64,000 bases of DNA from Thalassotalea sp. HSM 43 (GCF_004752005.1 NZ_CP038493.1:3062302-3126301), one strand, 5' to 3'. Shown: positions 43,734 to 52,748, numbered from the stretch's first letter. Numbers and translations are program-made. Notes: a model not told the origin generated them from the sequence alone.

Positions 43734-45125
43734 TTAATACTGTCTCAGCAGAGCAAAGGCCTGCTGTATTTTGTCGGCATCTTTAACACCTGGTGCCAGT
43801 TCCAAGCCGGAATTTAAATCAACACCTTGCATATCTTGATCGTTTAGCAGTCTTATCGCGCAGTTTAAATTGTCGCAATTGAGTCCACCGGCTAACAGGC
43901 ATTGACTAAAGTCGTTATTGCTTGTTTGCACTATTGACCAGTCAAAAGCTTGTCCTGAACCGCCTTGTTTGTTGTCCAATAAGTACAGATCGGCACCTTG
44001 CGTAAATGGCGCTATCTCCGCGTCCACAGGCAATGCTTTAATGATGCGTATTTTATCATCAAGTCGTTGTTTTAAAGTGTTAATGTATTCGCTATCTTCG
44101 TTGCCATGCAGTTGCACTGCGTTGATGTGCAATTGTTTGCAAATGGCGGTGACATCGTCGATGTGTTGATCTTTAAACACTGCAACGTAATCGATGCCGT
44201 GTTCAAAGCGTTCGGCGACTTGTTGTTGCACGTCAATGGCTTGCTCAACAGATATATAACGAGGTGACTGTTCAACAAAGATCATTCCAGCCATCACGGC
44301 GCCGTTTTTAGCGGCAGCGATAACATCGTCAGCTCTGCTTAGGCCGCACACTTTGTTGTTGCCATAGATTAAGCGACGACAGGCAAGATCGATATCCTCT
44401 TCTGCCATTATTGAGCTACCGACTAAAAAGCCATTCGCTAACGGCGCCAGCTCTCGTACTTGTTTATTGTTGTAAATACCTGATTCAGAGATTATTAATC
44501 GGTCATCAGGGATCATCGTCGCAAGCTCAAAGGTGGTGCTTAAATCGGTACTTAAATCACGTAAATTACGATTGTTAATACCGATGAGCTTGGCATTTAA
44601 ATCGATTGCGCGCTGGGTTTCTTCTACATTTGATACTTCCGTTAATATCGCCATATTGTAGTGTTCAGCGACCTTGGCCAGTGCTTTGTATTGTTGATCG
44701 TCCAATACGCTTAACATCAATAGTATGGCGTCGGCACCATAGTAACGGCCCAAATGAATCTGGTATTCATCGATAAAAAAGTCTTTATTAAGAACCGGGC
44801 ATTGCACTGTTTGGCGAACTTGCTGTAAATAATCGTGTTTACCCTGAAAATATTTATAGTCGGTCAACACCGATATCGCCGCCGCATATTGTTGGTATAC
44901 CGAGGCGATTTCAACGGGGTCAAAGATATCGCGAATCAACCCTTTTGATGGTGAGGCCTTTTTGCACTCAAGAATAAAACCGGCATTGTCTTGTGACAAC
45001 GCCGCGTACATATCGCGATCTGTTGGCATTAAATCGTCTATAAACTCAGCCAATGGCATTTGCTGCTTTAAGGCGTCAACTTCGGTACGTTTATCGGCGA
45101 CAATTTTTTCTAGTATGTTAGCCAT
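43734..45125 (-). CDS. trpCF: Bifunctional indole-3-glycerol-phosphate synthase/phosphoribosylanthranilate isomerase
   Basis: Fusion enzyme of 463 residues as in enterobacteria. The N-terminal TrpC barrel (about 1-255) carries FILECKKASPSKG and LIGINNRNLRDL. The C-terminal TrpF barrel (about 258-463) has VCGLSRADDV and LLAGGLNCDN. It catalyses isomerisation of phosphoribosylanthranilate, then ring closure to indole-3-glycerol phosphate. It overlaps trpD by 8 bases. Confidence 0.96.
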   Translation of the reverse strand: MANILEKIVADKRTEVDALKQQMPLAEFIDDLMPTDRDMYAALSQDNAGFILECKKASPSKGLIRDIFDPVEIASVYQQYAAAISVLTDYKYFQGKHDYLQQVRQTVQCPVLNKDFFIDEYQIHLGRYYGADAILLMLSVLDDQQYKALAKVAEHYNMAILTEVSNVEETQRAIDLNAKLIGINNRNLRDLSTDLSTTFELATMIPDDRLIISESGIYNNKQVRELAPLANGFLVGSSIMAEEDIDLACRRLIYGNNKVCGLSRADDVIAAAKNGAVMAGMIFVEQSPRYISVEQAIDVQQQVAERFEHGIDYVAVFKDQHIDDVTAICKQLHINAVQLHGNEDSEYINTLKQRLDDKIRIIKALPVDAEIAPFTQGADLYLLDNKQGGSGQAFDWSIVQTSNNDFSQCLLAGGLNCDNLNCAIRLLNDQDMQGVDLNSGLELAPGVKDADKIQQAFALLRQY

Positions 45126-46128
45126 TACTTACCTCAACCAACGCTTTAAGAGTTTTTGCGGGCAAGCCTTGGCCAATGATCTCGGTCACTTTTTCTGCCG
45201 CTTGTTGTAAATCATCGGCTTTGCCCGCTAAGTAAAGTAGGGCCGCCGCATTGATGATCACCGCTGCGGTATGAGCAGGGGCGCCATGACCTTCAAGAAT
45301 GGCCATGCTATAAGTTGCGTTTTCTTCAGGTGTGCCGCCTTTGATTTGTTCTAGCGGGTGAGTGGCCAAGCCAAAATCGCTCGGTGATACGATATGTTGA
45401 GTAATTTGCGCGCCGTTGATTTCGACCACCTCCGTCTCGCCATGTATCGCCACTTCATCTAAACCACTACCATGCACGACCCATGCCCGTTCGACACCGG
45501 TTAATTGCAACGCTTTAGCCATTGGCATCAATAACGCATTATCGTATACGCCAAGCAACATCACTTTGGGAGCGGCAGGGTTGACTAATGGGCCAAGGAT
45601 ATTAAATAAGGTTCTAACGCCCATTGCCGCTCGTACAGGTGCGGCATGTTTAAAGCCCATGTGATAGCGCGGCGCAAACAAGAAGCAAGTACCTGCGTGC
45701 TCAATGCAATCCAGCGCTGTTGATGGTGCCATGTCCAGTTTCACACCAAACGCTTCAAGTAGGTCGGCTGAACCGGATTTGCTTGAGACACTGCGGTTAC
45801 CATGTTTGGCGACATCAAGACCACAGGCGCCAGCGACCAGTGCCGCTGTGGTGGATATGTTTATGGTGTTGTGCCCATCACCGCCGGTGCCGACACAATC
45901 GACTAATTTGCGGTTGTTCTGTGGAAATGGCGTTGCTGCGGCGCGAATCGCTAACGCAGCGCCGGCAATCTCTTCTGGCGTTTCCCCTTTGATGCGCAAA
46001 GCGGTTAATACGCTGGCAAGCAAGTTAGCGTCAACGTCACCGTGAATGACCTCAGCAAAAAATTGTTGGCTTTGCTGCTGAGTTAAATCATTACCGTCGA
46101 TCAATGTTTGTAAAATACTCATCATCAT
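45118..46128 (-). CDS. trpD: Anthranilate phosphoribosyltransferase
   Basis: Transfers phosphoribose from PRPP to anthranilate. The product is 336 residues with GTGGDGHNTINIST (PRPP loop) and KHGNRSVSSKSGSADLLEA. Three consecutive ATG codons begin the gene; the first overlaps the trpG stop (ATGA). Unlike E. coli, TrpD is not fused to TrpG here. Confidence 0.96.
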   Translation of the reverse strand: MMMSILQTLIDGNDLTQQQSQQFFAEVIHGDVDANLLASVLTALRIKGETPEEIAGAALAIRAAATPFPQNNRKLVDCVGTGGDGHNTINISTTAALVAGACGLDVAKHGNRSVSSKSGSADLLEAFGVKLDMAPSTALDCIEHAGTCFLFAPRYHMGFKHAAPVRAAMGVRTLFNILGPLVNPAAPKVMLLGVYDNALLMPMAKALQLTGVERAWVVHGSGLDEVAIHGETEVVEINGAQITQHIVSPSDFGLATHPLEQIKGGTPEENATYSMAILEGHGAPAHTAAVIINAAALLYLAGKADDLQQAAEKVTEIIGQGLPAKTLKALVEVSNG

Positions 46129-46751
46129 TCCTTGTCAGTTTGGCTTGTTAGCCGTTCTGTTGATGTTAATTCACCGGTTAAGTAGGCAAAACTTTGCGCC
46201 AATAACACACTGCCTTTTGAGGTCAGTAACGATTCCGGGTGAAATTGAAAACCAAGAACTTTGTCGTCTTGGTGCGCGAGTGCCATCACCAGCTCATTAT
46301 ATTCAGCGATGACCTCTAAGCTATCGGGCATTTTTGTCGCAACTAATGAATGATATCGGGCCACAGGTAACGGCGACGGTAGTCCTTTAAAAGGGCCAAA
46401 ACCATCATGGACAATACTCGACGCTTTGCCGTGGACAATCTCGCCAGCACGGTCAACTTTGCCACCGTAATGCTCAACCAAGGCTTGATGACCTAGGCAA
46501 ATACCTAATATGGGGTATTGTCCTCGACACAAATCGATCAATGCCATTAAGCAACCAGCGTTTTGCGGATTACCGGGGCCAGGTGACAATACCAATATGA
46601 CATCGTCTGATTCTTGTTGCATTTTGTCGTAAATAAACTGCGCATCTAGGTTGTTACGATATATCACCGGCTCATAACCTAAGCGCTTAAACTCATCGAC
46701 CAGGTTGTAAGTGAACGAGTCAAGATTATCGAGCATATATAATTTGGTCAT
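46125..46751 (-). CDS. trpG: Anthranilate synthase glutamine amidotransferase component
   Basis: Class I glutaminase that supplies ammonia to TrpE. The product is 208 residues, with nucleophile Cys85 in GICLGHQA, oxyanion segment SPGPGNP and the His-Glu pair in FQFHPES. It is one base from trpE and overlaps trpD by four bases, so the three are coupled. Confidence 0.95.
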   Translation of the reverse strand: MTKLYMLDNLDSFTYNLVDEFKRLGYEPVIYRNNLDAQFIYDKMQQESDDVILVLSPGPGNPQNAGCLMALIDLCRGQYPILGICLGHQALVEHYGGKVDRAGEIVHGKASSIVHDGFGPFKGLPSPLPVARYHSLVATKMPDSLEVIAEYNELVMALAHQDDKVLGFQFHPESLLTSKGSVLLAQSFAYLTGELTSTERLTSQTDKE

Positions 46752-46752
46752 T

Positions 46753-48384
46753 TTAAGCTCCTTGCTCGTGCACAGCGTCTACGTTGGCATTAGCGATGCG
46801 AATCGCATTTAGCACCGCTTGCGCTTTTTGTCTGGTTTCGTCGGCTTCCGCTTGGGGCTGTGAGTCATAAACGACACCTGCTCCGGCTTGCACTAAGGCG
46901 CGGCCGTTTTGGACAAAGGCAGAACGAATCACGATACACGTGTCCATTTCACCTTGGCCGGTAAGGTAACCAACGGCGCCACCATAACTGCCACGGCGTT
47001 TGCCTTCTATTTGGCGGATAAGTTTGGTTGCCATCACTTTAGGTGCGCCGGACAACGTACCCATATTCATACAGGCTTGATAGGCATGCAGGGCGTCAAG
47101 TTGCGGCTGTAAGGTGCCGACGACGCGAGACACTAAATGCATAACGTGTGAATAGCGGTCCACTTTCAATAATTCGGCGACAAAGCGCGTACCGCCTTCG
47201 CTAACTCGGGCAATATCATTGCGGGCTAAATCCACCAACATCAAATGCTCAGCTTTTTCTTTTTCATCGTTACGTAATTCCAATTCAATACGACCATCAA
47301 GATCGTCACAATAACGGCCATCGCTGCGAAAGCCGCGTGGACGAGTACCGGCAATCGGGTATAGCTCAACTTGGCGTGATTCACTGGAAAACTTTAATGC
47401 CGATTCTGGGCTGGCACCAAATAAACAATAGTCCTGATCTTTTAAGTAAAACATATAAGGGCTTGGGTTGGTTTTCTTCAACGCCTTATATGCAAGTAGT
47501 GAGTCTGGGCATGGTAAGCTAAAACCACGGGATGGCACGACCTGAAAAATATCACCGGCTCTGATGTTTTCTTTCAAGGTTTCTACTTGTTGGCAAAATT
47601 GCTCATCACCAATATCGACATCGGCGTGTTGCGTGGTTTTACGTTGCAAATCCAGATCAGCGCCGATGTAAGCTTTTTCACAACGAAACTGCAATTCTGC
47701 CAATCGTAATTTACTTTTTAAGATGTAGTCATCATGACGGCTGTCATCGGTTATCAAGCTATTGACGATGATTTCACTGCTTTGTTGTTGATGATCGATA
47801 ACAATCAAAGATTCGGCAAAATAAAATACATAATCAGGGCAGCTGTTTTCTCCGTCTTGAACCGTTGGCAGGGTTTCGCTCATGGTAATTAAATCAAATG
47901 AAAAGCAACCGCCTAAAAACACCGAAAATGGGTGGTCGTCACTTTTAACTTGTTGAATTTGGCGAATAACTTGCATTGGGTTGGTGGCCAATAATCGCGA
48001 CATTTCATCGAGTTGCTGGACATTGTCTGCAAATTCGACCACTAAAGTATCGTTGCTTAATTCAAGGCTTATTTGCGATTGTTGTGCCAATGTTGATTGC
48101 AAGTAGCTTAACAATAAGTGGCCTTGTTGTTGCAACGCAGTGATGGTTACTTGATTGCCATTGCATACGATTTTTAAATGCGCGTCGACAAGAATAAGAG
48201 ACTTTAATGCGCGCTTATCACTTATTTCGGCCGACTCGAGCAATAGCGAATGCTCACTTTGTTGGCTGAGTTTTTGATATAGCGCTAATGGGTCTGACTG
48301 ATACGGTGCAGCCAGCGTTTGCGTGCAAACTCGTAATGAGTCGCAAACCGCAGATAGATTGTTTTGTTCAGTGTTGGTATTCAT
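46753..48384 (-). CDS. trpE: Anthranilate synthase component I
   Basis: Converts chorismate to anthranilate with ammonia from TrpG. The product is 543 residues. The Trp feedback-inhibition motif LLES is at about 48-51, and the chorismate-binding domain contains GASPESALKF, PIAGTRPRG and the C-terminal GAGVVYDSQPQAE. The ATG follows AAGG with an 8-base spacer. That spacer and the start codon can pair with an upstream Trp-rich mini-ORF (see the regulatory entry). First structural gene of the operon. Confidence 0.96.
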   Translation of the reverse strand: MNTNTEQNNLSAVCDSLRVCTQTLAAPYQSDPLALYQKLSQQSEHSLLLESAEISDKRALKSLILVDAHLKIVCNGNQVTITALQQQGHLLLSYLQSTLAQQSQISLELSNDTLVVEFADNVQQLDEMSRLLATNPMQVIRQIQQVKSDDHPFSVFLGGCFSFDLITMSETLPTVQDGENSCPDYVFYFAESLIVIDHQQQSSEIIVNSLITDDSRHDDYILKSKLRLAELQFRCEKAYIGADLDLQRKTTQHADVDIGDEQFCQQVETLKENIRAGDIFQVVPSRGFSLPCPDSLLAYKALKKTNPSPYMFYLKDQDYCLFGASPESALKFSSESRQVELYPIAGTRPRGFRSDGRYCDDLDGRIELELRNDEKEKAEHLMLVDLARNDIARVSEGGTRFVAELLKVDRYSHVMHLVSRVVGTLQPQLDALHAYQACMNMGTLSGAPKVMATKLIRQIEGKRRGSYGGAVGYLTGQGEMDTCIVIRSAFVQNGRALVQAGAGVVYDSQPQAEADETRQKAQAVLNAIRIANANVDAVHEQGA

Positions 48385-48455
48385 GGTTTACCTTAATGTG
48401 TAATTCGAGATTATTTATCCGGCGTAAAGTGGCTGAAGCCACCAGATAAACCACG
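48382..48455 (-). promoter_or_regulatory. Possible translational switch over the trpE start codon
   Basis: CGUGGUUUA (48455-48447) and UAAACCAUG (48390-48382) can form nine consecutive pairs (one G-U), covering the trpE AUG and the base next to its AAGG. The upstream strand includes the first UGG codon of the mini-ORF at 48415-48477. An alternative fold, UUUAUC/GAUAAA around GUGGC-UUCA-GCCAC (48414-48450), uses the same UUUA and excludes the first. Inferred logic: a ribosome stalled at the Trp codons frees the trpE start, whereas completed translation lets it be sequestered. Confidence 0.45.
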
Positions 48456-48477
48456 TTTTTACTTTATTTGTTAACAT
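48415..48477 (-). CDS. Second Trp-rich leader mini-ORF upstream of trpE
   Basis: A 20-codon ORF (ATG 48477, TAA 48415) with Trp at codons 9, 12 and 13 (TWFIWW), ending 30 bases before trpE. It lies downstream of the trpL attenuator, so is made only in transcripts that escape termination. Its ribosome-binding site is weak (GGA 13 bases upstream). Three Trp in 20 codons is far above the usual frequency of this rare residue. I interpret it as a regulatory leader peptide; it might be fortuitous. Confidence 0.5.
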   Translation of the reverse strand: MLTNKVKTWFIWWLQPLYAG

Positions 48478-48570
48478 CTTATAGAATTCCGTTTAATTTC
48501 AGAAAGTGTCGTTTTTTATATCAAATCAGATTTACGAATATGCCCACTCGGGTGATCAGTAAGCAAATAC

Positions 48571-48598
48571 AAAAAAGCCCGCTATAAGAGCGGGCTTT
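48571..48598 (-). terminator. trp attenuator terminator
   Basis: On the minus strand AAAGCCCGCT-CTTAT-AGCGGGCTTT followed by T residues: a 10-bp intrinsic terminator 34 bases after the trpL stop and 187 bases before trpE. Confidence 0.92.
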
Positions 48599-48622
48599 AG
48601 AAAAACTGCATGCAGCAAGACT

Positions 48623-48646
48623 CATAACCCACTAGTCAAGGTTATG
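48623..48646 (-). promoter_or_regulatory. trp attenuator pause hairpin and antiterminator strand
   Basis: CATAACC (just after the Trp codons) pairs with GGTTATG to form the 1:2 hairpin. AGTGGGTT (48633-48626), overlapping its second strand, can instead pair with AGCCCGCT of the terminator (6 Watson-Crick and 2 G-U pairs), giving the 2:3 antiterminator. This is the standard attenuation arrangement. Confidence 0.8.
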
Positions 48647-48688
48647 CCACCACCAGATATTTGTCATTGTTGCTGCGTTTGTCATCAT
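48632..48688 (-). CDS. trpL: trp operon leader peptide
   Basis: An 18-residue peptide ending IWWWHNLD with three consecutive Trp codons (48647-48655), followed by alternative hairpins and a terminator. Ribosome stalling at the Trp codons when charged tRNA-Trp is scarce should favour the antiterminator. Two adjacent ATGs (48688, 48685) are possible starts; the ribosome-binding site is weak. Confidence 0.88.
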   Translation of the reverse strand: MMTNAATMTNIWWWHNLD

Positions 48689-48729
48689 TATTTCAATTCG
48701 TTTGTTGTTCAGAGCAGCGTATTCTCGGT

Positions 48730-48759
48730 TAAATAGCGTACGTTGCCTGTTAATTTCAA
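48730..48759 (-). promoter_or_regulatory. Candidate trp operon promoter
   Basis: On the minus strand TTGAAA, 18-base spacer, TATTTA; the predicted start near 48723 lies 35 bases before trpL. A CGTAC-containing stretch overlaps the -10 region but does not match the TrpR operator well. Confidence 0.5.
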
Positions 48760-48846
48760 CTGTAAACACGTAAAATGCTTAGATACTTATCTTAATTGAT
48801 AAACACCTAAAGTGCTTGATTATTTATAGGAAAACGTAAAACGACC

Positions 48847-49725
48847 ATGAAGTCAATACAAAGCGCAGAAAATATGTCAGATGATTACAAATTAATACGC
48901 GTTGATTTGCATTCGCATACAACCTGCTCTGATGGACGTTTAACACCCGCTGAACTTGTCGAGCGCGCGACGACCTTCCAAATCGAGCAATTGGCCATCA
49001 CCGATCATGATACCGTACAGGCATTTGCGCTAGCGCAAGATTATATCGAGCAAAAAGGATTAAAGTTGCGCCTGATCAGTGGTATTGAAATATCAACGAT
49101 GTGGCAAAATTTTGAAATTCACATTGTTGGCCTTAATGTTGATACCCAACATCCGGCATTAACCGCTTTGATTGAACAACAGCAACAAGCTCGCGAACAA
49201 AGGGCGACGTTAATGGCTGAAAAACTGGCTAAGGCTGGCTTTGCTGATTGCTACCAACAAGCGAAGCAATACGCAGGAGATGGCACCATAACGCGGGCTC
49301 ACTTTGCGCGGGTGCTGTTTGATCGCGGCGATGTCAGCACCATGCAAAAGGCATTTGATAAATATATCGGTAAAGGTCAACGCGCGTTTGTTAAGCCTCT
49401 GTGGTGTTCAATAGAACAAGCAATCGAAGTGATTAATCTCGCTGGTGGTCATAGCGTTATTGCGCATCCAATGAAATATAGCTTATCAACCAAGTGGTTA
49501 CGTCGACTAATTGTTGATTTTAAAGCCGCAAATGGCGATGCTATGGAAGTGGCTTCGCCACAAATGAATGAGCAGCAACGTCAGTTGTTGGTCACACTCT
49601 GTAATGAGTATGGACTAGAAGCGTCTGTAGGTTCCGATTTTCATTACCCTAACCGATGGAGTGAGTTAGGGCGTAATCTGCAGTTAAAAAGTGATGTGAG
49701 CGGTATCTGGCGTCACTGGAATTAA
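48847..49725 (+). CDS. rnm: PHP-domain 5'-3' exoribonuclease (RNase AM, formerly TrpH/YciV)
   Basis: A 292-residue PHP-family metal-dependent phosphoesterase. E. coli Rnm (YciV) matures the 5' ends of ribosomal RNAs and degrades short oligonucleotides. The metal-binding motifs are DLHSHTTCSDG near the N-terminus, AITDHD, GIEIST and VGSDFHYP near the C-terminus. The second Met (48874, MSDDYKLIRVDLHSHT) resembles the E. coli N-terminus, so the true start may be there. Divergent from trpE, as in enterobacteria; followed by yciO after 9 bases. Confidence 0.92.
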   Translation: MKSIQSAENMSDDYKLIRVDLHSHTTCSDGRLTPAELVERATTFQIEQLAITDHDTVQAFALAQDYIEQKGLKLRLISGIEISTMWQNFEIHIVGLNVDTQHPALTALIEQQQQAREQRATLMAEKLAKAGFADCYQQAKQYAGDGTITRAHFARVLFDRGDVSTMQKAFDKYIGKGQRAFVKPLWCSIEQAIEVINLAGGHSVIAHPMKYSLSTKWLRRLIVDFKAANGDAMEVASPQMNEQQRQLLVTLCNEYGLEASVGSDFHYPNRWSELGRNLQLKSDVSGIWRHWN

Positions 49726-49734
49726 GGAAATTTA

Positions 49735-50355
49735 ATGAGTCAGTTTTTTTACATGCACCCTGATAATCCGCAGGTACGACTAATACGTCAAGCGGTGGCA
49801 ATTATTCAGCAAGGTGGCGTAATCGTTTACCCTACAGATTCTGGCTATGCGTTGGGTTGCCACATTGGTGATAAAAAGGCCTTAGATCGCATTTGCCGCA
49901 TTCGCGACATCAGCCGTGAACATAATTTTACCCTAGTGTGTCGCGACTTATCCCAGTTGGCGGAATACGCACGAGTCGATAACGCTAACTTTCGCATATT
50001 GAAAAACAATACCCCTGGTCCATATACCTTTATTTTTAAGGGCACCAAAGAAGTACCAAGGCGTTTACTTAATGCCAAAAAGAAAACCATCGGTATTCGC
50101 ATACCGGAAAATAAAATCGCCCAAGACTTACTGGAAGAGCTTGGTGAGCCTTTGATGTCGACGACATTGATCTTGCCCGGTAATGAAATGGCTGAATTTG
50201 ACCCTGAGCTTATCCGCGATAACTTAGAGCGACATGTCGATTTGATCCTTAACGGTGGTTATCTCGGTGAGAAACCGACAACGGTAATCGACTTTACTGA
50301 AGACTACCCGATAATTTTACGTGTTGGTGAAGGGGATCCTGAGCCATTTGGCTGA
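49735..50355 (+). CDS. yciO: YciO family protein (Sua5/YrdC/YciO)
   Basis: A 206-residue protein of the Sua5/YciO family, related to L-threonylcarbamoyladenylate synthases that act in tRNA t6A synthesis. YciO itself forms a subgroup of uncertain role. The core GGVIVYPTDSGYALGC and the segment PGPYTFIFKGTKEVPRR are characteristic. The start follows AAGGAAA. The order rnm-yciO-scpA-scpB-rluB is conserved in many gammaproteobacteria. Confidence 0.92.
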   Translation: MSQFFYMHPDNPQVRLIRQAVAIIQQGGVIVYPTDSGYALGCHIGDKKALDRICRIRDISREHNFTLVCRDLSQLAEYARVDNANFRILKNNTPGPYTFIFKGTKEVPRRLLNAKKKTIGIRIPENKIAQDLLEELGEPLMSTTLILPGNEMAEFDPELIRDNLERHVDLILNGGYLGEKPTTVIDFTEDYPIILRVGEGDPEPFG

Positions 50356-50367
50356 TCGTCATTAACT

Positions 50368-51189
50368 ATGGATAAGACCTCGGTAGCACTAGATAATAAC
50401 AAAGGTGAAATGCTGCAACAGTTGTTGCCGTTGGCTGTGGTACATGGCGAAGCCGTTGTCGAGAAACCGCAAGACCTATTCATTCCGCCGGATGCCTTGG
50501 AAATTATTTTAGAAGCATTTGAAGGGCCATTGGATCTGCTGTTGTATCTGATCCGCAAACAAAAGTTCGATATTGTTGAGCTGCCAATAGCCGAAATTAC
50601 TCGCCAATACATGGACTACGTTGAGCTCATGAAAGACTTAAAGCTTGAATTGGCGGCTGAGTATTTGGTGATGGCGGCGATTTTGGCAGAAATTAAATCG
50701 CGATTATTGTTACCAAAAACAGATATCGAAGACGAAGATGATGATCCCCGTGCTGAACTGATACGACGCTTGCAGGAATACGAGGTGATTAAGCAGGCCG
50801 CTGAACAAATGGATTTACTGCCGCGAATGGAACGTGATCACTTTGAAGCCAGTGCCAAGTTACCTGAGGGCTTTAAACCAAGATTGGTGGAAGCTGACGT
50901 CGATTTACAAGAATTGGTATTGGCGATGCAAGGGGTGATAAAACGCGCCGCGGCATTCGAACATCACCATATCGAACGGGAAAGTCTATCGACTCGCGAA
51001 CGAATGAGTCTGATCCTAGCCAGTCTTGATAGACAGCGCTACAGCGAATTCAGTCAATTGTTTCAGCCAGAAGAAGGCAAGGCCGGCGTTGTAGTAACAT
51101 TTTTGGCGATTTTAGAATTGATAAAAGAATCTATGATTGAATGCATTCAAGCCAATGCCTTTGGTCAGATACAGGTGCGTTTAAGGTAA
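50368..51189 (+). CDS. scpA: Segregation and condensation protein A
   Basis: Kleisin subunit that bridges Smc heads with ScpB. The product is 273 residues, with the N-terminal segment FEGPLDLLLYLIRKQKFDI and a C-terminal winged-helix ending VTFLAILELIKESMIE. The first roughly 40 residues are an extra, poorly conserved extension, so an internal start cannot be excluded. It is eight bases from scpB. In bacteria with MukBEF the ScpAB complex is less studied. Confidence 0.92.
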   Translation: MDKTSVALDNNKGEMLQQLLPLAVVHGEAVVEKPQDLFIPPDALEIILEAFEGPLDLLLYLIRKQKFDIVELPIAEITRQYMDYVELMKDLKLELAAEYLVMAAILAEIKSRLLLPKTDIEDEDDDPRAELIRRLQEYEVIKQAAEQMDLLPRMERDHFEASAKLPEGFKPRLVEADVDLQELVLAMQGVIKRAAAFEHHHIERESLSTRERMSLILASLDRQRYSEFSQLFQPEEGKAGVVVTFLAILELIKESMIECIQANAFGQIQVRLR

Positions 51190-51197
51190 TAACAATA

Positions 51198-51776
51198 ATG
51201 GCAAAAATTGAAGATGAATTTTTAAAATCTGTGGTTGAGTCGATGTTATTCGTCTCGGCAGTACCGTTATCGATTAAAACCATGCAAGAAACCTTGCAAC
51301 AACAAGCCAGTATTTCAAAAAAACGGCTGCAAACTATTTTACAACAGCTGCAAAACGATTATGATGCACGCGCAATTGAATTGGTCGAAGTTGCCTCTGG
51401 CTATAGATTCCAAGCTAGGCAGCAATTTAGTGACTATATCGCTTTGCTTTATAAAGAAAAAGCACCGAAATATTCACGCGCCTTACTAGAAACTCTGGCG
51501 TTAATTGCGTATCGACAACCGATTACACGAGGCGAAATAGAAGATATTCGCGGAGTATCGGTAAGTAGTTATATAATTAGAACGTTACAAGAACGAGATT
51601 GGATACGCGTGGTTGGCCATAAAGAGGTCCCAGGGCGCCCAGCATTATTTGCTACGACCAAAGAGTTTCTGGATTATTTTTCCTTAAAATCACTGCAACA
51701 ATTACCGCCATTGTTGGATATTAGCGACATCGACGTCGATGATAAGCAATCGCAAGCAGTGACAGAGGACGCATAA
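51198..51776 (+). CDS. scpB: Segregation and condensation protein B
   Basis: Winged-helix partner of ScpA, 192 residues from the ATG at 51198; a longer form overlapping scpA is unlikely. Typical segments are VESMLFVSAVPLS, YSRALLETLALIAYRQPITRGEIEDIRGV and GRPALFATTKEFLDYF. The C-terminal 20 residues are acidic. It is 8 bases after scpA and 38 before rluB. Confidence 0.93.
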   Translation: MAKIEDEFLKSVVESMLFVSAVPLSIKTMQETLQQQASISKKRLQTILQQLQNDYDARAIELVEVASGYRFQARQQFSDYIALLYKEKAPKYSRALLETLALIAYRQPITRGEIEDIRGVSVSSYIIRTLQERDWIRVVGHKEVPGRPALFATTKEFLDYFSLKSLQQLPPLLDISDIDVDDKQSQAVTEDA

Positions 51777-51814
51777 CTTGCCGCGAAGGCAACGCACATG
51801 AATGAGAAGATTAA

Positions 51815-52687
51815 ATGTCTGAAAAATTACAAAAGGTGCTGGCACGCGCTGGTAAAGGTTCACGCCGTGAAATGGAAGGTGTTATCAGCCAAGGCCGAGT
51901 CAGTGTCGATGGTAAGGTCGCGTATTTAGGCGATCGAGTTGATGGTACTGAGCAAATACGTATTGATGGTCACGCCGTTAAAATTGCCGATGCCGAAAGC
52001 CAACCTTGTCGAGTATTAGTGTACAACAAACCCGAAGGGGAAATGTGTACTCGTAAGGATCCTGAAGGTCGTCCAACTGTCTTTGATCGTTTGCCGAAAA
52101 TTGATGGCAGTCGTTGGGTTGCCGTCGGTCGCTTGGATATCAACACCTCAGGTATGTTGATTTTCACTAATGATGGCGAATTGGCGAATCGATTGATGCA
52201 CCCATCCCATGAAGTCGAGCGTGAATACGCGGTTCGTGTCTTTGGTGAAATAGACGAAGCCATGTTGCAACGTCTGCGTCATGGCGTAAAGCTTGAAGAT
52301 GGCATGGCTAAGTTTAACAAAATCACCTACAAAGGTGGTGAAGGTCGTAATCATTGGTTCCATGTTGTGCTTACCGAAGGACGTAACCGTGAAGTACGTC
52401 GTCTTTGGGAAAGCCAAGATGTACAAGTCAGCCGTCTGATTCGAGTTCGCTACGGTGATTTGCAAATGGATCGTCGCTTACCTATGGGCGGTTGGGTTGA
52501 ATTAGGCCTCAAAGACGTCAACTACTATCGCAAATTGGTTTCATTAACAGTGGAAACTCAATCGAAAGTGGCGGTAGATGAAAAACGCATTGACCACAAT
52601 AAGAGCCGAAAAATTCGTAAGAACGTCAAAAAACATCAACAACGTCGTGCACAAAGTCAGACACAATCACGACGCAAACGCAGATAA
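51815..52687 (+). CDS. rluB: 23S rRNA pseudouridine(2605) synthase
   Basis: Modifies U2605 of 23S rRNA. The product is 290 residues: S4 RNA-binding domain (about 2-60), then the RsuA-type catalytic domain with Asp108 in GRLDINTSG. The C-terminal tail (about 245-290) is very basic ([11 protein letters not shown]), as usual for RluB. Ends at a good terminator; last gene of the rnm-rluB cluster. Confidence 0.94.
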   Translation: MSEKLQKVLARAGKGSRREMEGVISQGRVSVDGKVAYLGDRVDGTEQIRIDGHAVKIADAESQPCRVLVYNKPEGEMCTRKDPEGRPTVFDRLPKIDGSRWVAVGRLDINTSGMLIFTNDGELANRLMHPSHEVEREYAVRVFGEIDEAMLQRLRHGVKLEDGMAKFNKITYKGGEGRNHWFHVVLTEGRNREVRRLWESQDVQVSRLIRVRYGDLQMDRRLPMGGWVELGLKDVNYYRKLVSLTVETQSKVAVDEKRIDHNKSRKIRKNVKKHQQRRAQSQTQSRRKRR

Positions 52688-52721
52688 TATCTGTAACAAA
52701 TTGATTTATATCACAGTTAAA

Positions 52722-52748
52722 AGCGTACCTAAGCAGTACGCTTTTTTT
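52722..52748 (+). terminator. Rho-independent terminator of rluB
   Basis: AGCGTAC-CTAAGCA-GTACGCT followed by T6, 34 bases after the rluB stop. Confidence 0.88.

Noticed and set aside
48725-48745. TrpR operator at the trp promoter
   Set aside because: CGTAC is present near the -10 element, but the rest does not match the symmetric TrpR consensus.
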